This document shows, piece by piece, positions 17,494 through 25,040 of a DNA stretch of 64,000 bases (position 1 is its first letter; every line of letters starts with the position of its first letter). The translations under genes were made by a program, and so were the position numbers. Below the pieces are notes generated by a model. That model did no database searches, had not been told where the DNA came from, and saw only the letters and a list, made by a program, of their open reading frames with translations. Source of the stretch: Oscillospiraceae bacterium (lineage in GTDB: Bacteria; Bacillota; Clostridia; Oscillospirales; Oscillospiraceae); the NCBI GenBank assembly GCA_017395935.1, contig JAFQNL010000012.1, positions 1 through 64,000 on the forward strand, given 5' to 3'.

Positions 17494-18492
17494 TTACTCC
17501 ATGACGATGGCTTCGTAGCCCTCGGGCGGGGTAATGCCCAGTGCCTGGCAGTTGACGGGATTGTACTTCTTGGTCACGCTGCCGGCAAACTGGACCTCCA
17601 TGGTGGAGACATCGGCGCCGTTGACCAGAATCTCATAAGCCATCTCGCCGGCTGCAACGCCGATATCGTAGTAGCTGATGGACAGGGTGGCCACGCCGCA
17701 GCCCTTGCAGATACCTTCCTCACCGGCGATAATGGGGGTTCCGGCGGGGGCGGCCACGTTATTGATGGCCTCGGTGCAGGAGGCGGCGGTATTGTCGGTG
17801 GGGATGTAGAGCACGTCGGCCTCGGAGCAGGCGGTGGTGGTAACGGCAGCTACGTCGTTGGAGTCGGCGAAGGTGTATTCCTTAACGGTATAGCCCAGAG
17901 CAGTCAGCTCAGCGGTAACCACGTTGGACTGGTACTTGGAGTTGGGCTCGGCGGAGCAGTAGAGGATGCCCACGGTGGGATAGTCGGCAGCGGGGAAGAG
18001 CTCGGCCAGCATGGCAGCCTGATCGGCCAGAGGAGCCAGGTCAGAGGTGCCGGAGATATTGGTGCCGGTGGCGCCGGTCCAGTCGTCGATCTCCAGAGCG
18101 GTGGCATAGTCGGTAATGGAGGTGCCCAGAATGGGAATGCTGTCGGTGCCGGCGGCGGCAGCCTGGAGGGCTGCGGTGGCGTTGGCCAGAATCAGATCCA
18201 CATCAGCGGAGACAAAGCCGTTGACGATGGTAGCGCAGGTGGGGGTATCGCCCTGAGCGTTCTGGATGTCGATGGTATCTTCGCTGGCAATTCCCTTTTC
18301 AATCAGGGTATCCACAAAGCCCTGAGTAGCGGCGTCCAGCGCCTCGTGCTGGACCAGCTGGATCACGCCGATCTGATACAGACCGTCCTCAGCCTCCCCG
18401 GCCTCCTCCTCGGCAGGAGCGCCGCAGGCGGCCAGAGCCAGACACATTACGAGAGCCAGCAGCAGGCTCAGCAGCTTCTTCAGGTTTTTCAT
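17494..18492 (-). CDS. ABC transporter substrate-binding lipoprotein (ABC_sub_bind family)
   Basis: A 332-residue secreted lipoprotein with a signal peptide ending in the lipobox LAAC (Cys22), followed by an acidic linker. The mature part (YQIGVIQLVQHEALDAATQGF, then ILGTSITD and VLYIPTDNTAASC) is typical of the ABC_sub_bind family that includes TrpX-like proteins. It captures the substrate outside the membrane for the permease and ATPase encoded downstream. A strong GGAGG lies before the ATG, and a consensus promoter lies 135 bases upstream. The ligand is not identifiable by eye. Confidence 0.9.
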   Translation of the reverse strand: MKNLKKLLSLLLALVMCLALAACGAPAEEEAGEAEDGLYQIGVIQLVQHEALDAATQGFVDTLIEKGIASEDTIDIQNAQGDTPTCATIVNGFVSADVDLILANATAALQAAAAGTDSIPILGTSITDYATALEIDDWTGATGTNISGTSDLAPLADQAAMLAELFPAADYPTVGILYCSAEPNSKYQSNVVTAELTALGYTVKEYTFADSNDVAAVTTTACSEADVLYIPTDNTAASCTEAINNVAAPAGTPIIAGEEGICKGCGVATLSISYYDIGVAAGEMAYEILVNGADVSTMEVQFAGSVTKKYNPVNCQALGITPPEGYEAIVME

Positions 18493-18626
18493 GGTGGTTT
18501 CCTCCTTGGTTGTTAGGGCGGGGCGGATCTTCCCGGCTCCGTCTCATTTTTTGTTCCGGGCGTCCGCAGTATCAGTCAGATGGTCCGGTGCTTTAAGTTT
18601 CGCGCTTTAAAGCTTTTATGTGCTAA

Positions 18627-18654
18627 ATTATACGCCAGATTTTTCATTTGTCAA
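18627..18654 (-). promoter_or_regulatory. promoter of the ABC importer operon with adjacent palindrome
   Basis: Minus strand consensus -35 TTGACA (18649-18654) and -10 TATAAT (18627-18632), 16-base spacer. A perfect palindrome GCTTTAAAGC (18604-18613) sits just downstream of the expected start site and could be an operator. The 5' leader is about 125 bases; no known riboswitch was recognised. Confidence 0.8.
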
Positions 18655-18683
18655 GGGGGAATTTTGGCTTTTCTTTCTGCCCC

Positions 18684-19466
18684 TCACCTGCTCACCAGGC
18701 CCTCCTGCGCCAGTTCTTCCCGCAGCTCGGTCATATGGTGCCAGTAGCGCTTGGGGAGGTTGCTCTGGCGGAGCCGGGGATTGTGGCGGCTCTGGATAGC
18801 CACCGTGTCGTAAAAGGTCTTCCAGAGGCGGCGGTAGTCCTCCTCCCGGGCGTCAGCGGCGGGGAACTGGATACTGTCCACCGGCCGGATGGCCCACTGG
18901 CCCTGGGCGTAGACCAGTGCCTCATGGTGGACGTCGTCGAAGATCAGGAAGGTCTCCATCTGGAACCGGTCGCAGAAATGGGGCCGCAGCAGGGGCAGAA
19001 CCCGGTTTTTCGGACTGATCTGTGCCCAGAGCAGGCCCCGACAATCGCTGAAGCGGGTAAAGCCCTTGAGCAGATGGGCCTCGTTATACATGGCTCGGAG
19101 GGCCTTATCCAGTCTGCTCACCCGCTCGTCGGTGATCCAGTAGATAACGCCGGGGCCGATATCCCACGCCATGCGGATAAACTGCCAGAGGATACATTCC
19201 TTCCCCTCCAGATCGGCCAGATAGCCGTGGGTGACCATGCGCTGAACCTCCTTGGAGGCCTTCTCCCGAAGGGCCCGGTAGATCTGCTTGGCATGGCCCG
19301 GGTCGGTCTCCACCGGCCGCTCCGGCCAGATGGAGCACCGGTCCTCCTCCGGCCCGCAGAAGGCCATGGGCTCCTCGAAATGGCGGAAGCTCTCGTATAC
19401 GCAGGTCAGAAAGCCGGCGAAGGAGCCGTCATAGCGGAAGGAAACCTGTGTCCAGCCCTCTCTCAT
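18684..19466 (-). CDS. DUF4130 / TIGR03915-type putative DNA repair protein
   Basis: A 260-residue soluble protein. The pattern YDGSFAGFLTCVYESF at the N-terminus, DIGPGVIYWITDERV in the middle and the C-terminal FYDTVAIQSRHNPRLRQSNLPKRYWHHMTE are the hallmarks of the TIGR03915/DUF4130 family, which occurs with a radical SAM partner and is annotated as probable DNA metabolism. Its ATG overlaps the stop codon of that partner (ATGA at 19463-19466), so the two are co-translated. The shared promoter carries LexA boxes, supporting a DNA damage role. Confidence 0.85.
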   Translation of the reverse strand: MREGWTQVSFRYDGSFAGFLTCVYESFRHFEEPMAFCGPEEDRCSIWPERPVETDPGHAKQIYRALREKASKEVQRMVTHGYLADLEGKECILWQFIRMAWDIGPGVIYWITDERVSRLDKALRAMYNEAHLLKGFTRFSDCRGLLWAQISPKNRVLPLLRPHFCDRFQMETFLIFDDVHHEALVYAQGQWAIRPVDSIQFPAADAREEDYRRLWKTFYDTVAIQSRHNPRLRQSNLPKRYWHHMTELREELAQEGLVSR

Positions 19467-20740
19467 ACGCCCACCTCCCGGTCAAACAGCGATAGCTGCT
19501 CCGGCTCCAGCGCCAATACCCGGGGCCGCTCCAGCGCCAGCAGCTGACGTCGGGCCCCTTCCGGCCCAAGGCGAAGGCCCTCGGTCATCCGGCCGGAGCA
19601 GGTAATAAAATACCGGGCCCGCTTCAGCACCACGCCCAGCTTCTTCAGGCTCAGCTCGTCCAGCCGGCTGCTGCGCCGGGCAATCAGAATTCGCCGGGCC
19701 GAGGTGACCCCGATTCCCGGCACCCGGAGCAGCCGCTCATAGTCGGCGCTGTTGACCTCTACAGGGAAGAAGTCAGGATGGCGCAGCGCCCAGCAGCACT
19801 TTGGGTCCAGTTGGGGGTCAAAGTTGGGCTGACTCTCCTCCAGCAGCTCGGAGGCGTCAAAGTGGTAGAACCGGAGGAGCCAGTCGGCCTGATAGAGCCG
19901 ATGCTCCCGGAGGAGCGGGGGCTTAAAGTGCTCGGCCGCCGGCAGCAGCCGGGAGCCGGAGACAGGCAGGTAAGCCGAGTAAAAGACCCGCTTCAGCCGG
20001 TACTTTCGATAGAGATTCTGGGTCAGATTCAGAATCTGCCGGTCGTTTTCCGGCGTGGCCCCAATGATCATCTGGGTGGACTGGCCGGCCGGGGCAAAGC
20101 GGAGGGCCCGGGCCTCCGGCAGTCGTCTCAGAGAGCGGCGACTCTCAGCGCTGCCCTCCCGGATCAGGGCCATGGGCTTTAAGATCGCCTCTTTCTTTTT
20201 GTCCGGGGCCAGCAGGCTGAGGCTCCGGGCAGAGGGCAGCTCGATATTCACGCTCAGCCGGTCGGCCAGCAGACCCAGCTGCCAGGTCAAGGCGGGATCG
20301 GCCCCGGGAATGGCCTTGGCATGGATATAGCCGCCGAAGCCGTAGTCCTGCCGGAGGAGCCGGAGGGCCCGGATCATGAGCTCGGTGGTATAGTCTGGAT
20401 CCCGGAGGACGGCAGAGCTGAGGAAGAGGCCTTCGATATAGTTCCGCCGGTAAAACTGAATGGTCAGCTCGGCCAGCTCTCTGGGGGTGAACGCTGCCCG
20501 GGGGGTATCGTTGCTTCGGCGGTTGACGCAGTACTGGCAGTCGTAGGCGCAGCAGTTGGTGAGCAGAACCTTCAGCAGGGTAATGCACCGACCGTCGGCG
20601 GAAAAGCTATGGCAGCAGCCCGGGGCCATGGCAGAGCCCAGACGCCCCTTCTGCCCCTTCCGGTCCAGCCCGCTGGAGGTACAGGCGGCGTCATACTTGG
20701 CAGCGTCGGTCAGAATGGTCAGCTTGTCCAGCAGCTCCAT
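19463..20740 (-). CDS. putative DNA modification/repair radical SAM protein (TIGR03916 type)
   Basis: A 425-residue protein with the radical SAM cluster CxxxCxxC at Cys64, Cys68 and Cys71, an N-terminal YDAACTSSG and APGCCHSF, and a C-terminal helix-hairpin-helix (RVPGIGVTSARRIL, about residues 347-360) that would contact DNA. The family is described as a putative DNA repair enzyme related to spore photoproduct lyase in logic, with an unknown lesion. It is the first gene of a two-gene operon under a consensus promoter with an overlapping SOS box. GGAGAAGGGG precedes the ATG. Confidence 0.87.
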   Translation of the reverse strand: MELLDKLTILTDAAKYDAACTSSGLDRKGQKGRLGSAMAPGCCHSFSADGRCITLLKVLLTNCCAYDCQYCVNRRSNDTPRAAFTPRELAELTIQFYRRNYIEGLFLSSAVLRDPDYTTELMIRALRLLRQDYGFGGYIHAKAIPGADPALTWQLGLLADRLSVNIELPSARSLSLLAPDKKKEAILKPMALIREGSAESRRSLRRLPEARALRFAPAGQSTQMIIGATPENDRQILNLTQNLYRKYRLKRVFYSAYLPVSGSRLLPAAEHFKPPLLREHRLYQADWLLRFYHFDASELLEESQPNFDPQLDPKCCWALRHPDFFPVEVNSADYERLLRVPGIGVTSARRILIARRSSRLDELSLKKLGVVLKRARYFITCSGRMTEGLRLGPEGARRQLLALERPRVLALEPEQLSLFDREVGV

Positions 20741-20765
20741 ATCCCCTTCTCCTCCCTTCGTTTAT

Positions 20766-20779
20766 CGAACGTCTGTTTC
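20766..20779. promoter_or_regulatory. second, weaker LexA box
   Basis: CGAACGTCTGTTTC matches the Firmicutes SOS box CGAAC-N4-GTTCG at the left half and GTT of the right half. It lies 20 bases downstream of the better box and 25 bases upstream of the radical SAM start. Confidence 0.5.
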
Positions 20780-20785
20780 TTCTAT

Positions 20786-20799
20786 CGAACTTATGTTCG
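20786..20799. promoter_or_regulatory. LexA (SOS) box
   Basis: CGAACTTATGTTCG is a symmetric match to the Firmicutes LexA site CGAAC-N4-GTTCG. It abuts the downstream edge of the -10 and so covers the transcription start of the radical SAM/DUF4130 operon. Confidence 0.85.
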
Positions 20800-20800
20800 A

Positions 20801-20829
20801 ATTATACCAAAAAGAAAGCCTCCTGTCAA
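20801..20829 (-). promoter_or_regulatory. promoter of the radical SAM/DUF4130 operon
   Basis: Minus strand consensus promoter, -35 TTGACA (20824-20829), 17-base spacer, -10 TATAAT (20801-20806). The -35 is embedded in the hairpin that terminates the upstream gene. Confidence 0.85.
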
Positions 20830-20842
20830 TGCAACAGGAGGC
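20818..20842 (-). terminator. terminator of the small membrane protein gene
   Basis: Perfect 9-bp stem GCCTCCTGT with ACAGGAGGC (20818-20826 and 20834-20842), followed on the minus strand by TTTCTTTTTGG. It overlaps the -35 of the next promoter. Confidence 0.75.
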
Positions 20843-20895
20843 ATAGGTCCCGGTTATGGGACGATGAAATGATTACCAGCTCCGGAAAAGGCGCT

Positions 20896-21090
20896 TTACT
20901 CTCTTCTCAGCTCGTCCTCGCCCCGCTGGAAACTCCGGCGAATGGGCTCTTTGGGTCGAGCGAAGGAAAAGGAGCGGATAATGGGCAGCCGGCCCAGCCA
21001 GCTGAACATCCCCAGCAGCGCGCCCAGCGCGGCGGCTACCAGAGAGAGGAAAAAGAGAATCTCGGCCAGCAGGTCGTTCTTTTGTTCCAT
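20896..21090 (-). CDS. small single-pass membrane protein, unknown function
   Basis: A 64-residue protein: short acidic N-terminus, one hydrophobic segment (ILFFLSLVAAALGALLGMF, about residues 11-29), then a basic cytoplasmic tail rich in Arg and Lys. I recognise no family. It is supported by a near-perfect AGGAGGTGA six bases before the ATG and by its own terminator at 20818-20842. It lies upstream of the SOS-controlled operon but is separated from it by that terminator. Confidence 0.7.
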   Translation of the reverse strand: MEQKNDLLAEILFFLSLVAAALGALLGMFSWLGRLPIIRSFSFARPKEPIRRSFQRGEDELRRE

Positions 21091-21198
21091 GGGCTCACCT
21101 CCTGAGGACAGATCTCTCGGCCAGTTCCCTCCCAGTGTACCCGATTTGCCCCGGGGAGAAGTGGATAATTTGTTAAAACTCCTCCCGGCCGGAGCCTC

Positions 21199-21227
21199 TT
21201 GACACCCCCGGCCCCCGGCGTTACCAT
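21199..21227 (+). promoter_or_regulatory. promoter of tcdA
   Basis: -35 TTGACA (21199-21204), 17-base C-rich spacer, -10 TACCAT (21222-21227). A small hairpin GCCTCGC/GCGAGGC (about 21284-21299) lies in the leader just before the ribosome binding site ACAGGAG. Confidence 0.6.
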
Positions 21228-21314
21228 AGAGAAAACCCTTCGCCGGATTTCGGCCCCTCCCTCGAGGTCTGAACCGGCCAGAGCCTCGCCAGCGAGGCAG
21301 AACAGGAGCGCCCT

Positions 21315-22043
21315 ATGACTTCTCCCTCCAATGATCATCTCATCCGAGCCCGGATCCTGCTGGGCGACAGCGCCATGTCCCGACTCCGCAGCGCCAAGGT
21401 GGCCCTTTTCGGTCTGGGCGGCGTAGGCGGCTACTGTGCCGAGGCGCTGGCCCGATCCGGTGTCGGCCAGCTCCATCTCATCGACCGGGACACTTTCAGC
21501 CTCTCCAACCTCAACCGGCAGCTTCATGCCACCCGGTCCACAGTGGGCCGGCTGAAGGTAGAGGTGGTTAAGGAGCGGATCGCCGAGATTGACCCGGATA
21601 TTCAGGTGGTCACCTACCCCATCTTCTACCTGCCCGAGACGGCAGAGGCGGTGGATCTGGCCCAGTTTGACTATGTGATCGACTGTATCGACACCGTCAA
21701 GGCCAAGCTCCATATCATCACCGCCTGCCATCAGCTGGGCGTCCCCGTCATCTCCTCCATGGGCACCGGCAATAAGCTCTATCCCGAGCGCTTCCAGATT
21801 GCCGACCTCTCCAAGACCTCCATCTGCCCTCTGGCCCGGGTCATGCGCAAGGAGCTGGCCCGCCGGGGCATCCGCCACCTGAAGGTGGTCTACTCCCAGG
21901 AGGAGGCCCTCACTCCCGCCCCCGTTCCCGGCGAGGAGCCGGATGAGGGCCGCCGGTCTATCCCCGGCTCTCTGGCCTTTGTCCCCGGGACCGCCGGTCT
22001 GCTGCTGGCCGGCGAGGTTGTCCGGGATCTGGCCGGCCTCTGA
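21315..22043 (+). CDS. tcdA: tRNA threonylcarbamoyladenosine dehydratase
   Basis: A 242-residue ThiF/E1-like enzyme that cyclises t6A at position 37 of ANN-decoding tRNAs in an ATP-dependent reaction. The nucleotide-binding LFGLGGVGGYCAEAL is at residues 31-45, LIDRDTFSLSNLNRQL and IDCIDTVKAKL are family signatures, and the candidate catalytic cysteine lies in KTSICPLARV. The C-terminus GSLAFVPGTAGLLLAGEVV is where the family normally ends. The frame stays open for about 95 more codons after the TGA, into the repeat array at 22073-22242. Confidence 0.92.
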   Translation: MTSPSNDHLIRARILLGDSAMSRLRSAKVALFGLGGVGGYCAEALARSGVGQLHLIDRDTFSLSNLNRQLHATRSTVGRLKVEVVKERIAEIDPDIQVVTYPIFYLPETAEAVDLAQFDYVIDCIDTVKAKLHIITACHQLGVPVISSMGTGNKLYPERFQIADLSKTSICPLARVMRKELARRGIRHLKVVYSQEEALTPAPVPGEEPDEGRRSIPGSLAFVPGTAGLLLAGEVVRDLAGL

Positions 22044-22072
22044 CCGGTCCCCTCTTTTCCGCTCCCGGCAGC

Positions 22073-22166
22073 AATCGCTGAAATCGCTCCACCAAAAGAA
22101 GCGGTCGCTAAAATCGCTCCACCAAAAAAAGCGATCGCTAAAATCGCTCCCAAAAAAGAAGCGGAC
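22073..22166 (+). repeat. 30-bp tandem repeat array (three imperfect units)
   Basis: Three consecutive 30-base units beginning ATCGCTCC, each ending near a GCG(G/A)TCGCT or GCGGACGTT motif, start 30 bases after the tcdA stop codon. Units one and two differ at only two positions; the third is more diverged. Because 30 is a multiple of three, all frames stay open. In the tcdA frame each unit reads as an Ala/Pro/Lys-rich decapeptide of the form IAPPKEAVAK. Confidence 0.85.
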
Positions 22167-22176
22167 GTTAGCTATC

Positions 22177-22242
22177 CTGTACCTGTACCTGTACCTGAGA
22201 CTGTACCTGTACCTGAGACTGAGACTGAGACTGTACCTGAGA
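22177..22242 (+). repeat. hexanucleotide repeat array, 11 units of two types
   Basis: Eleven uninterrupted hexamers of either CTGTAC (T) or CTGAGA (A), in order T T T A T T A A A T A. In the frame that continues from tcdA this gives alternating Pro-Val and Glu-Thr dipeptides. A two-letter hexamer array is likely to vary in length between strains by slippage. Confidence 0.9.
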
Positions 22243-22289
22243 GAAAGACTGGCCCCGGCGCATTCGGCGCGCTGGGGCAAAAGAGAGCC

Positions 22290-22325
22290 GGCACCCGATG
22301 GGGGTGCCGGTCTTTGTCTTTTTGG
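22290..22325 (+). terminator. terminator downstream of tcdA and the repeats
   Basis: Stem CCGGCACCC with GGGTGCCGG (22290-22312) followed by TCTTTGTCTTTTT. It sits between tcdA and the convergent pepF. Confidence 0.85.
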
Positions 22326-22346
22326 AGACAGGTCTGATTGTTTCGT

Positions 22347-24143
22347 TTATTCGGCCATCAGCTCTTCCAGCTCGGTAATAAGCTGGTCAAAGAGCTCCAG
22401 CGCCTGGTCAATGGGCTGGGCGGTGGTCATGTCCACGCCGGCCTTTTTCAGCAGGCTGATGGGATCGGCCGAGCAGCCGGAGGAGAGGAAGTCCAGATAG
22501 GCCCGAACGGCGCTCTCTCCCTCGGACAGGATCTTCCGGGACAGGGCGATGGCGGCAGCGTAGCCGGTGGAATACTGGTAGACGTAGAAGTTGTAGTAGA
22601 AATGGGGGATTCTGGCCCATTCCAACGCAATCCGGTCATCCACCACCACGTCGGGACCGAAGTAGTCCTCGTTCAGCTTCCGGTACAGGGCGCAGAGGGC
22701 CTCGGCGGTAACGCCTTCCCCCCGCTGATTCATCTCGCTCACCTTCAGCTCGAACTCGGCGAACATGGTCTGGCGGTAGATAATGGTCCGGAACTGCTCC
22801 AGGAAGTAGTTGATCAGGTAGGCCCGCTCCTTCCGGTCCCGGGTTCTGCCCAGCAGATACTGCATGAGCAGCGCCTCGTTGCAGGTGGAGGCCACCTCGG
22901 CCACGAAGATCACATAGCGGCTGTAGGCCACCGGCTGGTTGGTGTTGGAGAGGTAGGAGTGCAGCGCATGGCCCATCTCGTGGACCAGCGTAAAGGCGTC
23001 GGTCAGGTTGCCCTGATAGTTGAGCAGGACAAAGGGATGGACCCGGGCCCCTACGGCATAGGCGCCGGAGCGCTTGCCCACGTTTTCGTAGACGTCGATC
23101 CAGCGGTTTTCAAACCCCTCCCGCAGCATGGCCAGATAGTCCTCACCCAGTACCCGCAGCGCCTCCAGCGCCAGCTCTTTGGCCTCAGGGAAGCTGACCT
23201 TCATCTCCACGCCCTCCACCATGGGGGTGTACAGGTCGTAGAAGCGAAGCTCCTCCACTCCCAGCAGCTTCTTGCGCAGGGAGACGTAGCGATGGAGCTT
23301 GGGGAAGTTGGCATGGACGGCGTCGATCAGGTTCCGATAGACCTCGGCAGGCACCTCCGTCCGGTCCAGAGCCGCCTCCAGCGGGGAGGCGTATTTCCGG
23401 GCTTTGGCGAAAAAGGCCAGCTGCTTGTTCTGGGCACCCAGTACCGCGGCCGAGGTATTGCGAAAGCGGCCGTAAGCGTCGTACATATGCTCGTAGGCCG
23501 ATCGGCGCAGCTCCCGGTCCTTGCTCTGGAGCAGGGTACCGTAGCTGCCGTGAGAGAGGGGATAGCTCCTGCCCTGACTGTCCACGGCGTCCTCAAAAGG
23601 CATATCCGCGTCCGAGAGCATGGTAAAAATATTGCCCGGCGTCTCGGCCAGCTCTCCTGCCCCAGCCAGCAGGCTCTCCTCTGCCGGGGAGAGGATATGC
23701 TCCTTCTTCCGGCGCAGCCGCTGCAGCCGGAGGCGATAGACCTCCAGCTCGGGCACTGACCGGTAAAATTCCTCCAGCCGCTGCTCGTCAATGGCCAGAA
23801 TCTCGTTGTCCTCATAGGCGCCGGCTGTATTCAGCTCCACCGCCAGCGCGGACACCTTGGCTGTCATGGCCTGATACTTGGCCACCCGGGTATCCTCGTC
23901 GGCCCGGCGGGCGGCGTAATTGGCCAGCGCCTGAAAGGCCACGCTGATCCGGTCGCTCAGCTTCATGCTCTCCAGCAGCTTCTCTCCGCTGCTGCCCAGC
24001 TGCCCCTCCAGGGCCCGGGTCTCCTCGGCCAGTCCTCTGGCCTCCTCCAGCGCCTGCTCCCAGGCCTCGTCGGTGGGGAAAATATCTTCCAGCGCCCAGG
24101 TATACTCAGGCTGCTGGTCCTTTCGTTCGATCAGCTTGCTCAT
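22347..24143 (-). CDS. pepF: oligoendopeptidase F (M3 family zinc peptidase)
   Basis: A 598-residue metallopeptidase of normal PepF length that trims oligopeptides in the cytosol. The zinc site HEMGH lies near residue 388 within TLVHEMGHALHSYLS, and the downstream glutamate lies in VAEVASTCNEALL. The N-terminal YTWALEDIFPTDEAWE is typical of the family. It has no signal peptide. It lies 31 bases downstream of the LexA-like gene in the same direction and may be co-transcribed with it. Confidence 0.95.
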   Translation of the reverse strand: MSKLIERKDQQPEYTWALEDIFPTDEAWEQALEEARGLAEETRALEGQLGSSGEKLLESMKLSDRISVAFQALANYAARRADEDTRVAKYQAMTAKVSALAVELNTAGAYEDNEILAIDEQRLEEFYRSVPELEVYRLRLQRLRRKKEHILSPAEESLLAGAGELAETPGNIFTMLSDADMPFEDAVDSQGRSYPLSHGSYGTLLQSKDRELRRSAYEHMYDAYGRFRNTSAAVLGAQNKQLAFFAKARKYASPLEAALDRTEVPAEVYRNLIDAVHANFPKLHRYVSLRKKLLGVEELRFYDLYTPMVEGVEMKVSFPEAKELALEALRVLGEDYLAMLREGFENRWIDVYENVGKRSGAYAVGARVHPFVLLNYQGNLTDAFTLVHEMGHALHSYLSNTNQPVAYSRYVIFVAEVASTCNEALLMQYLLGRTRDRKERAYLINYFLEQFRTIIYRQTMFAEFELKVSEMNQRGEGVTAEALCALYRKLNEDYFGPDVVVDDRIALEWARIPHFYYNFYVYQYSTGYAAAIALSRKILSEGESAVRAYLDFLSSGCSADPISLLKKAGVDMTTAQPIDQALELFDQLITELEELMAE

Positions 24144-24174
24144 TTTGCCTTCTCGTCCTTTCCTAGCTTGTTGG

Positions 24175-24810
24175 TTACAGATCCCGGACCAGCCGAACGG
24201 CTACGCCCACAATCCGCGCTCTCCCCGTCTCAAAGTCAGAGGCCGGGAGAAAATAAGGCTGGTAATCCGGGTTCTCCGGCTGGAGAACTACCCAGTCCCG
24301 CTGGCGGTGGAAGCGCTTGAGGGTGGCGTCCTCCTCCTCCACGATACAGGCAACAATCTGGCCGTTTTCCGCCTGAGGCTGCTGGTGGATGAGCACCAGA
24401 TCCCCCGTCCGGATCCCGGCGTTCTTCATGCTGTCTCCGGAAACCCGCAGGTAGAAATACTCCTCCGGCCGGGCCACATCCGCCGGAGCATAGCCCTCAA
24501 TCTGCTGCAGGGCAATGGCCGGGATGCCCGCCTTGATCACGCCCAGCACCGGGATCATGCTCTCTCCCGGCAGACAGGCCGGCTTCCGGCTCTGCCGGGG
24601 CACGTCGTAGCCCTGAAGCCAGAGCAAATCCACCCCCAGCTTCTGGGCCATCTCCGCCGCCACGCCCGCCTTGGGCTCCCGCTGGCCCAGGACATACCGG
24701 TTCAGCGTCTGGGGCCGCATTTCCAGCAGACGGCCCAGAGCCTCGTAGTTGAGCTGTCCTTCTTCCATCAGCCTGCGCAGGCGCTGGCCCAGCGTCTCCT
24801 GTTTCTCCAT
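24175..24810 (-). CDS. XRE-S24 self-cleaving repressor (LexA-like)
   Basis: A 211-residue regulator with an N-terminal Cro/CI-type HTH (residues 7-65) and a C-terminal S24 protease fold. The expected autocleavage bond is Ala94-Gly95 in VIKAGIP, the catalytic serine is Ser127 (SGDSM) and the lysine Lys165 (ATLKRF); the 38-residue spacing fits LexA/CI. Unlike true LexA it lacks the winged-helix N-terminus, so it probably reads a different operator, perhaps the TTCTCC/GGAGAA repeats upstream of its promoter. It is divergent from an SOS-box promoter at 24986. Confidence 0.9.
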   Translation of the reverse strand: MEKQETLGQRLRRLMEEGQLNYEALGRLLEMRPQTLNRYVLGQREPKAGVAAEMAQKLGVDLLWLQGYDVPRQSRKPACLPGESMIPVLGVIKAGIPAIALQQIEGYAPADVARPEEYFYLRVSGDSMKNAGIRTGDLVLIHQQPQAENGQIVACIVEEEDATLKRFHRQRDWVVLQPENPDYQPYFLPASDFETGRARIVGVAVRLVRDL

Positions 24811-24845
24811 TGGGCAGGCCCCCTTTCCCTTTTTTCTTTCCTCTG

Positions 24846-24874
24846 ATTATATCAGCTTTCCCACTTTAGCGCAA
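24846..24874 (-). promoter_or_regulatory. promoter of the XRE-S24 gene
   Basis: Minus strand -35 TTGCGC (24869-24874), 17-base spacer, -10 TATAAT (24846-24851). The TTCTCC/GGAGAA repeats lie just upstream of the -35. Confidence 0.7.
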
Positions 24875-24878
24875 TAAC

Positions 24879-24909
24879 TTCTCCCCTTTTGGAGAATCTT
24901 TTTCTCCAA
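24879..24909. promoter_or_regulatory. operator cluster for the XRE-S24 repressor (candidate)
   Basis: Overlapping inverted repeats share one arm: TTCTCC (24879) - 6 bases - GGAGAA (24891), and TTGGAGAA (24889) - 5 bases - TTCTCCAA (24902-24909). Further TTCTCC half-sites occur at 24931 and at 24994, the latter between the -35 and -10 of the divergent promoter. Clustered sites in a divergent control region are typical of CI/LexA-like regulators. Confidence 0.55.
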
Positions 24910-24985
24910 TTGGTGCCAATTTTCCCGGTTTTCTCCCCTGCTTTTCCAACCAACACCGGTCGGTGGCGTTTTCTGATAGTTGTAC

Positions 24986-25014
24986 TTGACTTTTTCTCCG
25001 TTTGGTGATATAAT
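24986..25014 (+). promoter_or_regulatory. divergent consensus promoter with no obvious protein gene
   Basis: -35 TTGACT (24986-24991), 17-base spacer, -10 TATAAT (25009-25014) reading right. The spacer contains a TTCTCC half-site. A LexA box follows at 25027-25040. The next annotated plus-strand gene starts 500 bases away. Confidence 0.75.
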
Positions 25015-25026
25015 AGCCCTGTCAGT

Positions 25027-25040
25027 CGAACAGATGTTCT
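25027..25040. promoter_or_regulatory. LexA (SOS) box on the divergent promoter
   Basis: CGAACAGATGTTCT matches the Firmicutes SOS box CGAAC-N4-GTTCG except in the last base. Centred about 12 bases past the expected transcription start, where a bound repressor would block initiation. Confidence 0.75.

Noticed and set aside
22041..22043. tcdA TGA as a selenocysteine codon
   Set aside because: The protein already ends at the normal family C-terminus, no SECIS-like hairpin was recognised next to the TGA, and the extension runs through the terminator.
22073..22166. 30-bp repeats as a possible CRISPR array
   Set aside because: The units are directly tandem with no spacers between them, and no cas gene is in the window.
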